64,000 nt of DNA, taken from contig NZ_FXXA01000002.1 in NCBI RefSeq assembly GCF_900184265.1, positions 2,342,539-2,406,538 of the forward strand, given 5' to 3'. The first letter of the stretch is position 1. The number at the start of each line of letters is the position of its first letter. Source of the DNA: Eggerthella timonensis. GTDB lineage: Bacteria; Actinomycetota; Coriobacteriia; Coriobacteriales; Eggerthellaceae. The notes under the pieces are model-generated. The model was not told where the DNA came from. It searched no databases and saw nothing but the letters and a program-made list of their open reading frames with translations. Shown piece by piece: positions 34,513 through 41,738 of the stretch. The position numbers and the translations under genes are program-made.

Positions 34513-34528
34513 GTGAACAAAAGTACAC
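34513..34528. promoter_or_regulatory. Candidate TetR operator
   Basis: GTGAACAAAAGTACAC is an imperfect palindrome (GTGWAC-N4-GTWCAC) lying upstream of the acetyltransferase-TetR-UvrA genes, in an AT-rich patch within the otherwise GC-rich gap 34455-34727. Confidence 0.35.
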
Positions 34529-34727
34529 ATAATGAGTATGATGCGTAGTCGCGTCCGTGTCGGCGCTCGGATATCCAGTCGCAACCGGTTGGCATGCGGC
34601 CGCTTCTCCACCTGCGCCTTACGAAGAAGTAAGGACGCCGTAAGCGACAGGCAAGCCTGGGGCAAGGCCGAGGCGGCATACTGGAGCTGCATGGCAGGGC
34701 ATGGCGGATGGGAAGACGGAGGTCGTC

Positions 34728-35726
34728 GTGGGTTTCATAGCGCAGTTCCTCGGACGTTTCAGCGAGAGCTTCTCGGCGGCGGTGGCGCTGTGGCCGCTGG
34801 CGTCGCTGGCGCTCACGCTGCCCATCCTCGCATACCTGTACCACCGCGACGGGCGTCTGCGCGCGTCGTCGGCGGTGACGGCCTATCTCGCGGTGCTCTA
34901 CGTGCTGGGGCTCGGGTGCTTCACGCTCTATCCGCTGCCCGACGGCGCCTCCGGCCCCGGCATCACGTACGGCATCCCTCCGCGGTTCAACCCGCTCGGC
35001 TTCTTGGACGACCTCGCGAAGGACGGCGTGCGCGCCTTGCCGGACATGGTGGCGAACGTCGCGTTCTTCGTCCCGCTCGGCTTCATCGTGGGGCGCATGC
35101 TGCGCTGGCGGTTCGCACCGACGCTCGCCTTGGGCTTCGGCACTTCGCTGCTGATCGAGACGGCGCAGCTCACGGGCCTGTTCGGCCTGCACCCGTACGC
35201 GTACCGCATGTTCGACGTGCTGGATCTTCTCTGCAACACGACGGGAGCCGCCGTCGGGTGGGGCCTCGCCGTGCTCGCCGCGCGCCTGCTGCCGCCGGGC
35301 GAGCTCGCGCCCGAGGGGCAGGTGACCGACCGCCCCGGCCTCGTCCGCCGCGCCGTGGCGCTGTGGATCGACCTGGCGGCGGCGGGCGGGGTGCTCGTCG
35401 TCTCGATGGCCGCCGCGAGCCTCGTACTGCACGCGGCGGGCGATTCGTCGTGGACCGAGGGCGCCCGGTGGGAGGCGGCGGTCGCCTTGGCGGTGTTCGT
35501 CGCGTTCGAGGGCGTCGTCCCCTGGCTTCGGCAGGGCCGCACGCTTGGAGGCGGGTTCGTGCGCATGACCTGCGAGACGCGTCCGCGCGAGGGATGGCGA
35601 CGGCTCGCCTTCTACGTCGCGCGCCTGCTCGTTCTGGGATTCGTCCTCGCGTTCTCGCCGCTCGCCGTGCCGGCCGTGCTGCTGTTCTACGCCTTCGCGC
35701 GGCGCATGCCCTACGATTACGTGTGA
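34728..35726 (+). CDS. VanZ-family protein with C-terminal RDD-type membrane domain
   Basis: The 332-residue membrane protein has a VanZ-like first half (FTLYPLPDGASGPGITYGIP, NVAFFVPLGFIVGRML, LLIETAQLTGLFG, DVLDLLCNTTGAAVGW), a motif set shared with teicoplanin-resistance protein VanZ, and a second half starting near residue 210 with an RDD-like helix-arginine-aspartate pattern (LVRRAVALWIDLAAAGGVLV). GTG 34728 has GGAGG five bases upstream and is preferred; ATG 34701 would add nine residues. VanZ homologues outside van clusters are of unknown role. It is a single gene. Confidence 0.75.
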   Translation: MGFIAQFLGRFSESFSAAVALWPLASLALTLPILAYLYHRDGRLRASSAVTAYLAVLYVLGLGCFTLYPLPDGASGPGITYGIPPRFNPLGFLDDLAKDGVRALPDMVANVAFFVPLGFIVGRMLRWRFAPTLALGFGTSLLIETAQLTGLFGLHPYAYRMFDVLDLLCNTTGAAVGWGLAVLAARLLPPGELAPEGQVTDRPGLVRRAVALWIDLAAAGGVLVVSMAAASLVLHAAGDSSWTEGARWEAAVALAVFVAFEGVVPWLRQGRTLGGGFVRMTCETRPREGWRRLAFYVARLLVLGFVLAFSPLAVPAVLLFYAFARRMPYDYV

Positions 35727-35822
35727 CGCCCCCGGTGCCGACCGCATCGATCCCTGCGCGCGTTCGCTTACCGTCCGCCCGCGGGATGGTGCCGATAAAA
35801 TGAACTTTACGATTCCTGGCAG

Positions 35823-35879
35823 GTTCAAGTTCAATATCGTGGTTCAATGAGTTCAATTTATCTGACATGGAAATTGAAC
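35823..35879 (+). promoter_or_regulatory. Cluster of GTTCAA(T) operator-like sites
   Basis: GTTCAA occurs at 35823 and 35829 in tandem, GTTCAAT at 35842, and a perfect inverted pair GTTCAATTT (35851-35859) / AAATTGAAC (35871-35879) with an 11-base spacer, all within 70 bases upstream of the HTH-aminotransferase start. The natural candidate binder is that gene's own helix-turn-helix domain. Confidence 0.55.
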
Positions 35880-35891
35880 TACGGAGGGCCT

Positions 35892-37436
35892 ATGAGCCAG
35901 CAGGAAACGTTTGCGGACCGCCTTGCCCGGTCGATGGAGGCCAAGGGTTTCAAGCAGGCCGATCTTATCAGGCTGGCGGCCGAACAGGGCATGAGGCTGG
36001 GGAAAAGCCAGGTCAGCCAATATGCGAACGGCAAAACGCTTCCCCGTGCCCCGGTGGTGCGCGTCTTGGCGGACATCTTGGAAGTCGAACCCGCCTGGCT
36101 GTTGACGGGCGCAGAAATTGAACCCGGCGCTCGCGATGATTCTCCTGCCGCCGAAGCCCCCCGTGCCGTAGCCGAAACCGGAACTGAACCCGAAACCACC
36201 GAACCGAGGAGCGAGCCCATGCGCGAGATCAAGAAGTCGACGAAGCTGGACAACGTGCTGTACGACGTGCGCGGGCCGGTGGTGGAGGAGGCCGAGCGCA
36301 TGGAGGAGGCCGGCGCACGCATCCTGAAGCTCAACATCGGCAACCCGGCGCCGTTCGATTTCCGCGCGCCCGAGGAGATGGTGTTCGACATGAGCCGCCA
36401 GCTGGCCGAGTGCGAGGGCTACTCGTCGGCGAAGGGCCTGTTTTCGGCGCGCAAGGCCATCATGCAGTACGCGCAGCTCAAGCACATCGAGGGCGTCGAC
36501 ATCGACGACGTGTACACCGGCAACGGCGTGAGCGAGCTCATCAACCTCAGCATGCTCGCGCTGCTCGACAACGGCGACGAGGTGCTCGTGCCCTCGCCCG
36601 ACTACCCGTTGTGGACGGCCTGCGTGACGCTGGCCGGCGGCACGCCCGTGCACTACGTGTGCGACGAGCAGGCGGAATGGTACCCCGACATGGACGACAT
36701 CCGAGCCAAGGTGACGAGCCGCACGAAGGCCCTCGTCATCATCAACCCGAACAACCCCACCGGCTCGCTCTACCCGCGCGAGGTGCTCCAAGAGCTCGTC
36801 GACATCGCGCGCGAGCACAACCTCATCATCTTCTCCGACGAGATCTACGACCGCATCGTCATGGACGGCCTCGAGCATATCTCCATCGCCTCGATGGCGC
36901 CCGACGTGTTCTGCGTCACGTTCAGCGGCCTGTCGAAGTCGCACATGGTGGCGGGCTACCGCATCGGCTGGATGGTGCTGTCGGGCGACAAGGCGCGGGC
37001 GCGCGACTACATCCTCGGCGTCAACATGCTGTGCAACATGCGCATGTGCTCGAACGTGCCGGCGCAGTCCATCGTGCAGACGGCGCTCGGCGGCCATCAG
37101 AGCGTGCAAGGCTACATCGTGCCGGGCGGCCGCGTGTACGAGCAGCGCGAATACGTGTACAACGCGCTCAACGACATCCCCGGCGTCACCGCGGTCAAGC
37201 CCAAGGCGGGCTTCTACATCTTCCCGAAGCTCGACGTGAAGAAGTTCAACATCGTGGACGACGAGAAGTTCGCGCTCGACCTGCTGCATGAGAAGCGCCT
37301 GCTCGTGGTGCATGGTGGCGGCTTCAACTGGAAGAAGCCCGACCACTTCCGCGTGGTGTACCTGCCGCGTATCGAGGTGCTCGGCGACGCCATGCGCGAC
37401 CTCGGCGACTTCCTGAGCCGCTACCGCCAGGCGTAG
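35892..37436 (+). CDS. XRE-type HTH domain fused to alanine-type aminotransferase
   Basis: The 514-residue protein has a helix-turn-helix domain of XRE type (residues 6-70: ADLIRLAAEQGMRLGKSQVS, QYANGKTLPRAPVV), a low-complexity linker (75-109) and a complete fold-type I aminotransferase close to AlaA (110-512) with the PLP lysine Lys349 in FSGLSKSHMVAGYRIGW, NPNNPTG and the SDEIYDRIV stretch. AlaA interconverts pyruvate and alanine using glutamate. ATG 35892 has GGAGG upstream. A second start with GAGGAG at Met110 could give the enzyme alone. GTTCAA sites upstream suggest self-regulation tied to amino-acid state. The architecture differs from MocR/GabR, which carry a GntR-type domain. Confidence 0.85.
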   Translation: MSQQETFADRLARSMEAKGFKQADLIRLAAEQGMRLGKSQVSQYANGKTLPRAPVVRVLADILEVEPAWLLTGAEIEPGARDDSPAAEAPRAVAETGTEPETTEPRSEPMREIKKSTKLDNVLYDVRGPVVEEAERMEEAGARILKLNIGNPAPFDFRAPEEMVFDMSRQLAECEGYSSAKGLFSARKAIMQYAQLKHIEGVDIDDVYTGNGVSELINLSMLALLDNGDEVLVPSPDYPLWTACVTLAGGTPVHYVCDEQAEWYPDMDDIRAKVTSRTKALVIINPNNPTGSLYPREVLQELVDIAREHNLIIFSDEIYDRIVMDGLEHISIASMAPDVFCVTFSGLSKSHMVAGYRIGWMVLSGDKARARDYILGVNMLCNMRMCSNVPAQSIVQTALGGHQSVQGYIVPGGRVYEQREYVYNALNDIPGVTAVKPKAGFYIFPKLDVKKFNIVDDEKFALDLLHEKRLLVVHGGGFNWKKPDHFRVVYLPRIEVLGDAMRDLGDFLSRYRQA

Positions 37437-37495
37437 CGCGCCGTGCGCGCGGTCGCGCGCGGTAGCGTGATCGTCGTGCGCAACCGAACCTCGGT

Positions 37496-37526
37496 TTCGT
37501 GGCAGATTCGGCGGGGAAATTCGTCG
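37496..37526. repeat. Single arm of the TTCGTGGCAGA repeat family
   Basis: TTCGTGGCAGATTCGGCGGG and the end AAATTCGTCG match the arms at 16591 and 38425. No inverted partner lies close by; the nearest is at 38585-38616, beyond the truncated nuclease gene. Confidence 0.5.
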
Positions 37527-37632
37527 CCTTCGGACGCCCTTCCGCGCCGCTCGTTCGTGCGCGATCGTCTGAGCTGCGGCAATGCGAAACGTGGGGAGCG
37601 AACGCGACGGTCGACTCCCGTTGCCGGCGGGC

Positions 37633-38127
37633 TTAGCTCAGCAGCTCAGCGCGAAGCCCGAACTGCTTGCTGGCGTAGTCTTCGCAGCTCGGCCGCACCC
37701 TGGTTCCCAAGTGGGCTGCAAGCATGCGGGTGAAGCGAAGGTATTCTTGGCGGTTCGCCACGTGCCGCCAAGTCGCCGTCAGCACGGTGAGCCCGAGGGA
37801 CTCCAACGCGTTTCTCCGGGAAGCGTCTTCGGCGATGCGGGTCGCCCCGGTGTGGCACAGGGTGCTGTCGTATTCGACGGCCACGTTTCGCTCGGGCCAT
37901 AGCAGGTCGCAGCGGAAACAGGATCGCCCGGTCGCCCATGCGTTCCGTTTGCCGACGGGTACGGGCGCGTTCATCTTCGGGTGGGAGATATTGCTGCCGC
38001 CATGGCCGTACGGCAAGGTGAGGAGCATGGACAACGTCGACTCCCTCGGCGATGCCGACATGCCCAGCACATGCGGAAGCGCCTTGCGGGCCCGAGGAGC
38101 GCCGTGAAGAGGGCATGGCGCGAGCAT
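37633..38127 (-). pseudogene. Truncated DUF559-like nuclease paralog
   Basis: From residue 13 on, this 164-residue frame (ARKALPHVLGMSASPRESTL ... FRCDLLWPERNVAVEYDSTL) is closely similar to the C-terminal half of the nuclease at 27734-28690, including SRRNALESLG and the LRAELLS end. The N-terminal ~165 residues are missing, yet the upstream region resembles the full-length gene's upstream region (CCAGGTGAA and the short tandem repeats). So an internal deletion joined the promoter and first few codons to the nuclease core. It could still make a bare nuclease domain from ATG 38127, but most likely it is a decaying copy. Confidence 0.6.
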
Positions 38128-38157
38128 ACCACGAAATATGACCAGGTGAACGAGAAC

Positions 38158-38351
38158 TTTTCCGGCGCTAGATCCGCGTTGGTCCATGCTGGATCCGTGT
38201 TGGAACGGCATGGAAAACGCGTTGGAACCGCGTGTCTTTCGGGCGGAAACCGCGTCGGATTCGGCGTGCAGGCCGCATCGGGTCGCCCGGAGCCGAACCT
38301 GGTAGGCTTGCAGGCCGCATCGGGTCGCCCAGGGGTCGAACCTGGTAGGCG
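38158..38351. repeat. Short tandem repeats and a two-copy 42-bp direct repeat upstream of the truncated nuclease
   Basis: 38158-38267 holds eight or so degenerate 10-12-base units such as GATCCGCGTTG, GGAACGGCATG and GAAACCGCGTC, like the array at 28737-28812. Two 42-43-base direct copies follow (38267-38308 and 38309-38351), each starting TGCAGGCCGCATCGGGTCGC and ending GAACCTGGTAGGC. No gene was seen between 38128 and 38670. Confidence 0.6.
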
Positions 38352-38424
38352 TACGGGCTGTACGGGGCCGTTCGGTGCGGGTTCGTCGAGAAGCTGGCTG
38401 CCGGCCGAGCTGTCGATCGGGAGG

Positions 38425-38616
38425 TTCGTGGCAGATTCGGCGAGATATTCGTCGCGGGGAGACGCGAGACCCTCGACCCGCCGCTCTTTCCGCTCTTTCC
38501 GAGCCTAGAGTTCTCAGCCGACCTGGGAAAACGTTGCGTGTGGCTCGAACGGTCGATGCTGCAGCGGTTCGACGGGCCGCACGACGACGAATATCTCCTC
38601 CGTTTCTGCCGCGAAC
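38425..38616. repeat. 192-bp inverted-repeat element, TTCGTGGCAGA family
   Basis: Left arm 38425-38454 (TTCGTGGCAGATTCGGCGAG...) and right arm 38585-38616 (reverse complement starts GTTCGCGGCAGAAACGG) share the ATATTCGTCG inner end. About 130 bases of non-coding interior. Same family as 16591-16761. Confidence 0.6.
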
Positions 38617-38670
38617 GGGGAAAGGCGGCGCGCTGGCTCGCATGCCTCCGGCGCGGTTGCGTTGTGCTCG

Positions 38671-38970
38671 CTATTCGGGGGACGGCCGCTCTGCGGGAGG
38701 GGCGCTCGCGGCGTTCGCTTTCCGGGAGAGACGGAACACGTTCGCCTTCTGTCCGCCGTCGGGTGCGAAAAGATGCTTTCGGACGACGAGCCCCTCGCTT
38801 TCGAGCTTGCCGAGCGCGCAGCGGCAGCGGGGGATGGACGCGCCCATCTCGCTCTCGATGGTTCGCCAGGGGAGCGGCTCGGTGACGCCGCGCTCGTCGG
38901 CGTGCCGTGCGAGGCAGGCGAGCAGCTGCGCCTTCGTCTCCTCGACCCGCCTGTTGCTAGAGCGCGCCAT
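38671..38970 (-). CDS. Small winged-helix DNA-binding protein, last gene of the surface operon
   Basis: A 99-residue basic protein with a helix-turn-helix/winged-helix pattern: TKAQLLACLARHADERGVTE, LPWRTIESEMGASIPRCRCA (recognition helix region), LGKLESEGLVVRKHLFAPDG (wing). ATG 38970 overlaps the 3' end of the preceding gene by 14 bases, so it belongs to the same transcript. It could feed back on the operon or on phase-variable expression. No family name can be assigned. Confidence 0.55.
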   Translation of the reverse strand: MARSSNRRVEETKAQLLACLARHADERGVTEPLPWRTIESEMGASIPRCRCALGKLESEGLVVRKHLFAPDGGQKANVFRLSRKANAASAPPAERPSPE

Positions 38971-39988
38971 GGGCCGAACCCTCCCGCTCGCGCGATTCGC
39001 GGCGCATGAACAGCGCGAGCATGGCCACGCACAGCGATCCTGCGGCAACGGTTGCGAAGGTCGGAGCCAGCGCCCCGTCGCCCGTGCGCGGCGACAGGCC
39101 CGGCGGCGTCGTGCGCGCCGTCGGCATCCCCGCGTCGGCGAGCAGCGCGAAGTCTCCCAGCCCGTCCGTCTCGAACACGGCCGCGCGCTCCGCGCCGGTG
39201 CCCTCGACGCGGGCGCTGAGGCGCGACGCGCTGCCGGACGCGTCGATGCCGAGCACTGCGATGTGCGTCGCGCCGATGGGGAACGAGACGGGAACCGGGA
39301 GGCGCACGGCGAGGGCGCCGACGTGCAGCGGCGCGGGCATGTCGGGCCCCTCGAGCGCGAGCCGCCACGCCGAGGCGACGCGGGCTTCCCCCGCCTCCCG
39401 CTGCAGGCGTTCGTAGCCGTCGATGCCCGGTTCGAGCTCCGCCACGGAAAGCCGCGCCCGATCGTGCATCCACCAGCTTTCGACCCGCGGCAGCGCGTCG
39501 CGGGCCGGCAGGGCGCGCTCGGCGTACTCCGACGAGGCCACGACGGTGATGCTCTCGCTGGTCGAGCGCCCTTCGGCATCGGCGACCGTCACGGTGAAGC
39601 GATGCGTCGAGCCGTCGTGCAGCAGCGAGAACGCCCGTGCGGAAAGCTCGAAGCGGTCGCGTCCGTCGCCGTCTTGCCCGGAGCGCTTCACGAGCGACTC
39701 CTCGCCGCCGTCCACCGAGCAGCGCCATTCGAACGCGTAGGGCGCCGTCCCCTCGGCGACGGCATGCAGGTCGTACTTCGGAGCGCCGTCGCCGTTTTCC
39801 TCATGGGCGATGAGGAGGCGCGGGGCCGCGAAGCTCTCGGTCACCGAGAGCCGGAGCCGGTCGATCTGCTCGGCTGAGGGGATGAGCGACACCTCGGTCG
39901 CCAGGGCGGCGTCGGCGTAGCAGGGGCGAGCGCCGAGGCAGGCCAGCAGGCACGCGGCGGCCAAGCAGGCGGCGATCCTCCTACCCAT
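38957..39988 (-). CDS. Secreted, C-terminally membrane-anchored surface protein
   Basis: The 343-residue protein has a signal peptide (MGRRIAACLAAACLLACLGA, cleavage near CYA-DAA), an extracellular region of beta-rich character with a PKD/Ig-like stretch (EWRCSVDGGEESLVKRSGQD, HRFTVTVADAEGRSTSESIT), and a single C-terminal helix (TFATVAAGSLCVAMLALFM) followed by RRESRER, giving an anchor with a cytoplasmic basic tail. The mature N-terminus TEVSLIPSAEQI resembles TEVSAIPDASQI in the secreted protein at 40531-41115, hinting at a shared assembly motif. No known family was recognised. Confidence 0.6.
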   Translation of the reverse strand: MGRRIAACLAAACLLACLGARPCYADAALATEVSLIPSAEQIDRLRLSVTESFAAPRLLIAHEENGDGAPKYDLHAVAEGTAPYAFEWRCSVDGGEESLVKRSGQDGDGRDRFELSARAFSLLHDGSTHRFTVTVADAEGRSTSESITVVASSEYAERALPARDALPRVESWWMHDRARLSVAELEPGIDGYERLQREAGEARVASAWRLALEGPDMPAPLHVGALAVRLPVPVSFPIGATHIAVLGIDASGSASRLSARVEGTGAERAAVFETDGLGDFALLADAGMPTARTTPPGLSPRTGDGALAPTFATVAAGSLCVAMLALFMRRESREREGSAHGAL

Positions 39989-40523
39989 GGACGATCACCC
40001 GCACCCCGGCCTCGGCGCGCCCGACGGGCTGCTCGGTCTCGGGGTCGAGCGCCTCGAACGACGCGGTGCACGGGTACGTGCCCGCCGGCAGGTCGACGGC
40101 GAGGCGCGCCCGCTGGATATGGTGGTTCGGCTCGATGACGCCGCTTTCGTACACGGCCTCGCCGGTATCGTCGCGCATGACGGTCACCTTCATGAGGTAG
40201 CGGTTGTTAGGTGCGTTCTCGATGCGCAGCTCGCCTTCGGAGGACCCGTCGGCGAACTCCGCGACCGAGGCGATGGATATGCTGAACATGCCCTCGGCCA
40301 CGAGGTCGCCGAGGGCCGCTTGGATCTCCTCGGGGCTCTTGCCGTCCAGCTGGCCGAGCGCCGCGTTGGGGTCGCGCGCGCCCGCGTCGGGCGAGCACGT
40401 GCGCAGGCCCAGCAGCACGAGCGGCGCGAGGATGAGGAGCAGGGCGAGGAGCGCCGCGGCGAGGGCGAGGGAAGGCTTCCTCCGCTTCGGGCGCTCCTCG
40501 GCCGTGTGCTTGGACGGTTCCAC
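39981..40523 (-). CDS. Membrane-anchored extracellular protein, paralog A
   Basis: A 180-residue protein: basic cytoplasmic start, one transmembrane helix (about 20-42, LALAAALLALLLILAPLVLL) and an extracellular beta domain. The domain, from EGMFSISIASVAEF to IVHG, is about half identical to that of the 177-residue protein at 41196-41729, including IENxPxNRYxMK and DDTGEAVYESGVI. It overlaps the downstream gene by eight bases. The conserved domain is probably a binding or assembly module; its function is unknown. Confidence 0.65.
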   Translation of the reverse strand: MEPSKHTAEERPKRRKPSLALAAALLALLLILAPLVLLGLRTCSPDAGARDPNAALGQLDGKSPEEIQAALGDLVAEGMFSISIASVAEFADGSSEGELRIENAPNNRYLMKVTVMRDDTGEAVYESGVIEPNHHIQRARLAVDLPAGTYPCTASFEALDPETEQPVGRAEAGVRVIVHG

Positions 40524-40530
40524 CGCTGTC

Positions 40531-41115
40531 CTAGGCTGTGGGCTTCGCGGCGCTGATCTTGTACACGATGTCCATGACCGCTTCGGCGCTATCGGCGGTG
40601 ACGCTCGTCAGCTGCGAGTTCTTGCCCGCGAGCGCGAGGCCGAGCGTGCCCGCGTTGGCCGCAGCCTTCCAATCGTCGGCTTGGGCGGCGGTGATGGAGG
40701 TCGTGGTGGCCTCGACGAGCTGCAGCGTGTTCAGCGTGGCCTGGATGTCGCCGTGGCGGCTGCCGCCCGCCGCCGCTCCGCTCGGGTCGGAAGCCACGAT
40801 CTGCCAATCGCTCTTGGACGTGGGCGTGAACTCGGTCACGTAGATGTCGAACAAGGAGTTGTTCGTGATCTTGTAGTCGGTAGCCGCGGGCGCGGTGATC
40901 GCGCCGCCCGCCATCGGCGCCACGACGGACACCTTGAGCGGGATGGTGGCCGCGATCTGGCTGGCGTCGGGGATGGCCGACACCTCGGTGGTGGCGTTGT
41001 TGGAGCTGAAGCCGTCGGTGCCCGTCGCGCCCGCCGTGTTCGCGGCGAACGCGGGCACGGCCGTGCCGAGGGCGAGCGTCGTCGCCAATGCCAGGGTGAT
41101 AGCGGTTTTCTTCAT
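40531..41115 (-). CDS. Small secreted beta-rich protein, possible major surface subunit
   Basis: The 194-residue product has a signal peptide (MKKTAITLALATTLALGTAV PAFA-ANT) and a threonine/alanine-rich mature part with no transmembrane helix. IPLKVSVVAP and YKITNNSLFDIYVTEFTP recall Ig-like domains of Gram-positive secreted proteins, where a 'NNS' turn follows a short beta strand. Its good ribosome binding site (AGGAGGAACCCC) and the 80-base gap before it suggest higher expression than its neighbours. It may be the secreted, polymerising or matrix component of this surface locus; that is inference. Confidence 0.6.
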   Translation of the reverse strand: MKKTAITLALATTLALGTAVPAFAANTAGATGTDGFSSNNATTEVSAIPDASQIAATIPLKVSVVAPMAGGAITAPAATDYKITNNSLFDIYVTEFTPTSKSDWQIVASDPSGAAAGGSRHGDIQATLNTLQLVEATTTSITAAQADDWKAAANAGTLGLALAGKNSQLTSVTADSAEAVMDIVYKISAAKPTA

Positions 41116-41195
41116 GGGGTTCCTCCTTCGGTCGTTACGTTCGGTCGTTGCGTGTCGGGGCGCGCTAGCCGCCCCGGTCCCGTGCGTGCATGCCC

Positions 41196-41729
41196 TCACC
41201 CCCTCACGATGAGCGTGATGCGCGCCGCGGCCTTGCCCACCTCGTCGAAGGTGTCGACGTCGAACGCGGTGAACAGGGCCGTGGCCTCGTACTCCCCGGG
41301 CTCGAGGCGCTTCGCGAGGACGATGTCCTCCAGGTAGCTTCCCGGCGCGATGCCTCCCGACTCGTAGACGGTCTCGCCCGTCGAGTCCAGCGTGACGGCC
41401 GCTTTCATGGCGTAGCGGTTCCCGGGGACGTTCTCGATGTAGGCCGTGCCTGGCTCGCTTGCGCTGGGGAACTCGATCACCGAGGCGATGGAGATGTTGA
41501 ACATGCCCTCCGCGACGACGCGCCCGAGCTCCTCCTGCATCTGCTCCTTGGACTTGTACGGCGCTTGGCCGACCTTGGCGTTCGCGTCGAAGAACGGGCC
41601 GGCGCCGCTCTGCCCGCACAGCAGCAGCGCGCCCGCGCCCAACGCCAGCAGCAGGAGGATCGCGAGCGCCAGCGCGATGCGCTTCCTCGCTGATCCGGCC
41701 TTGCTCTCGGTTTCGGTGCGTTCGGCCAT
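41196..41729 (-). CDS. Membrane-anchored extracellular protein, paralog B
   Basis: A 177-residue protein with a short charged N-terminus, one helix (about 18-39, IALALAILLLLALGAGALLL) and an extracellular domain paralogous to that of the 180-residue protein at 39981-40523 (EGMFNISIASVIEF, YIENVPGNRYAMKAAV, TGETVYESGGIAPGSYLEDI). The two flank the small secreted protein gene, so they may form a two-part membrane platform for it. No signal peptidase site is evident after the helix, so it should stay anchored. Confidence 0.65.
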   Translation of the reverse strand: MAERTETESKAGSARKRIALALAILLLLALGAGALLLCGQSGAGPFFDANAKVGQAPYKSKEQMQEELGRVVAEGMFNISIASVIEFPSASEPGTAYIENVPGNRYAMKAAVTLDSTGETVYESGGIAPGSYLEDIVLAKRLEPGEYEATALFTAFDVDTFDEVGKAAARITLIVRG

Positions 41730-41738
41730 CGTCGGCTC

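Noticed and set aside
33813-35834. Acetyltransferase extended to 674 residues
   Set aside because: The extension runs opposite the VanZ-like gene and is basic, low-complexity antisense; ATG 34454 has a proper ribosome binding site and starts the domain.
38158-38351. Possible CRISPR array
   Set aside because: The units are degenerate 10-12-base repeats and one two-copy 42-base repeat without spacers of regular length, and no cas genes are present.
38127-38643. Long N-terminus for the truncated nuclease paralog
   Set aside because: The upstream in-frame translation is composed of repeat DNA and has no similarity to the full-length nuclease.
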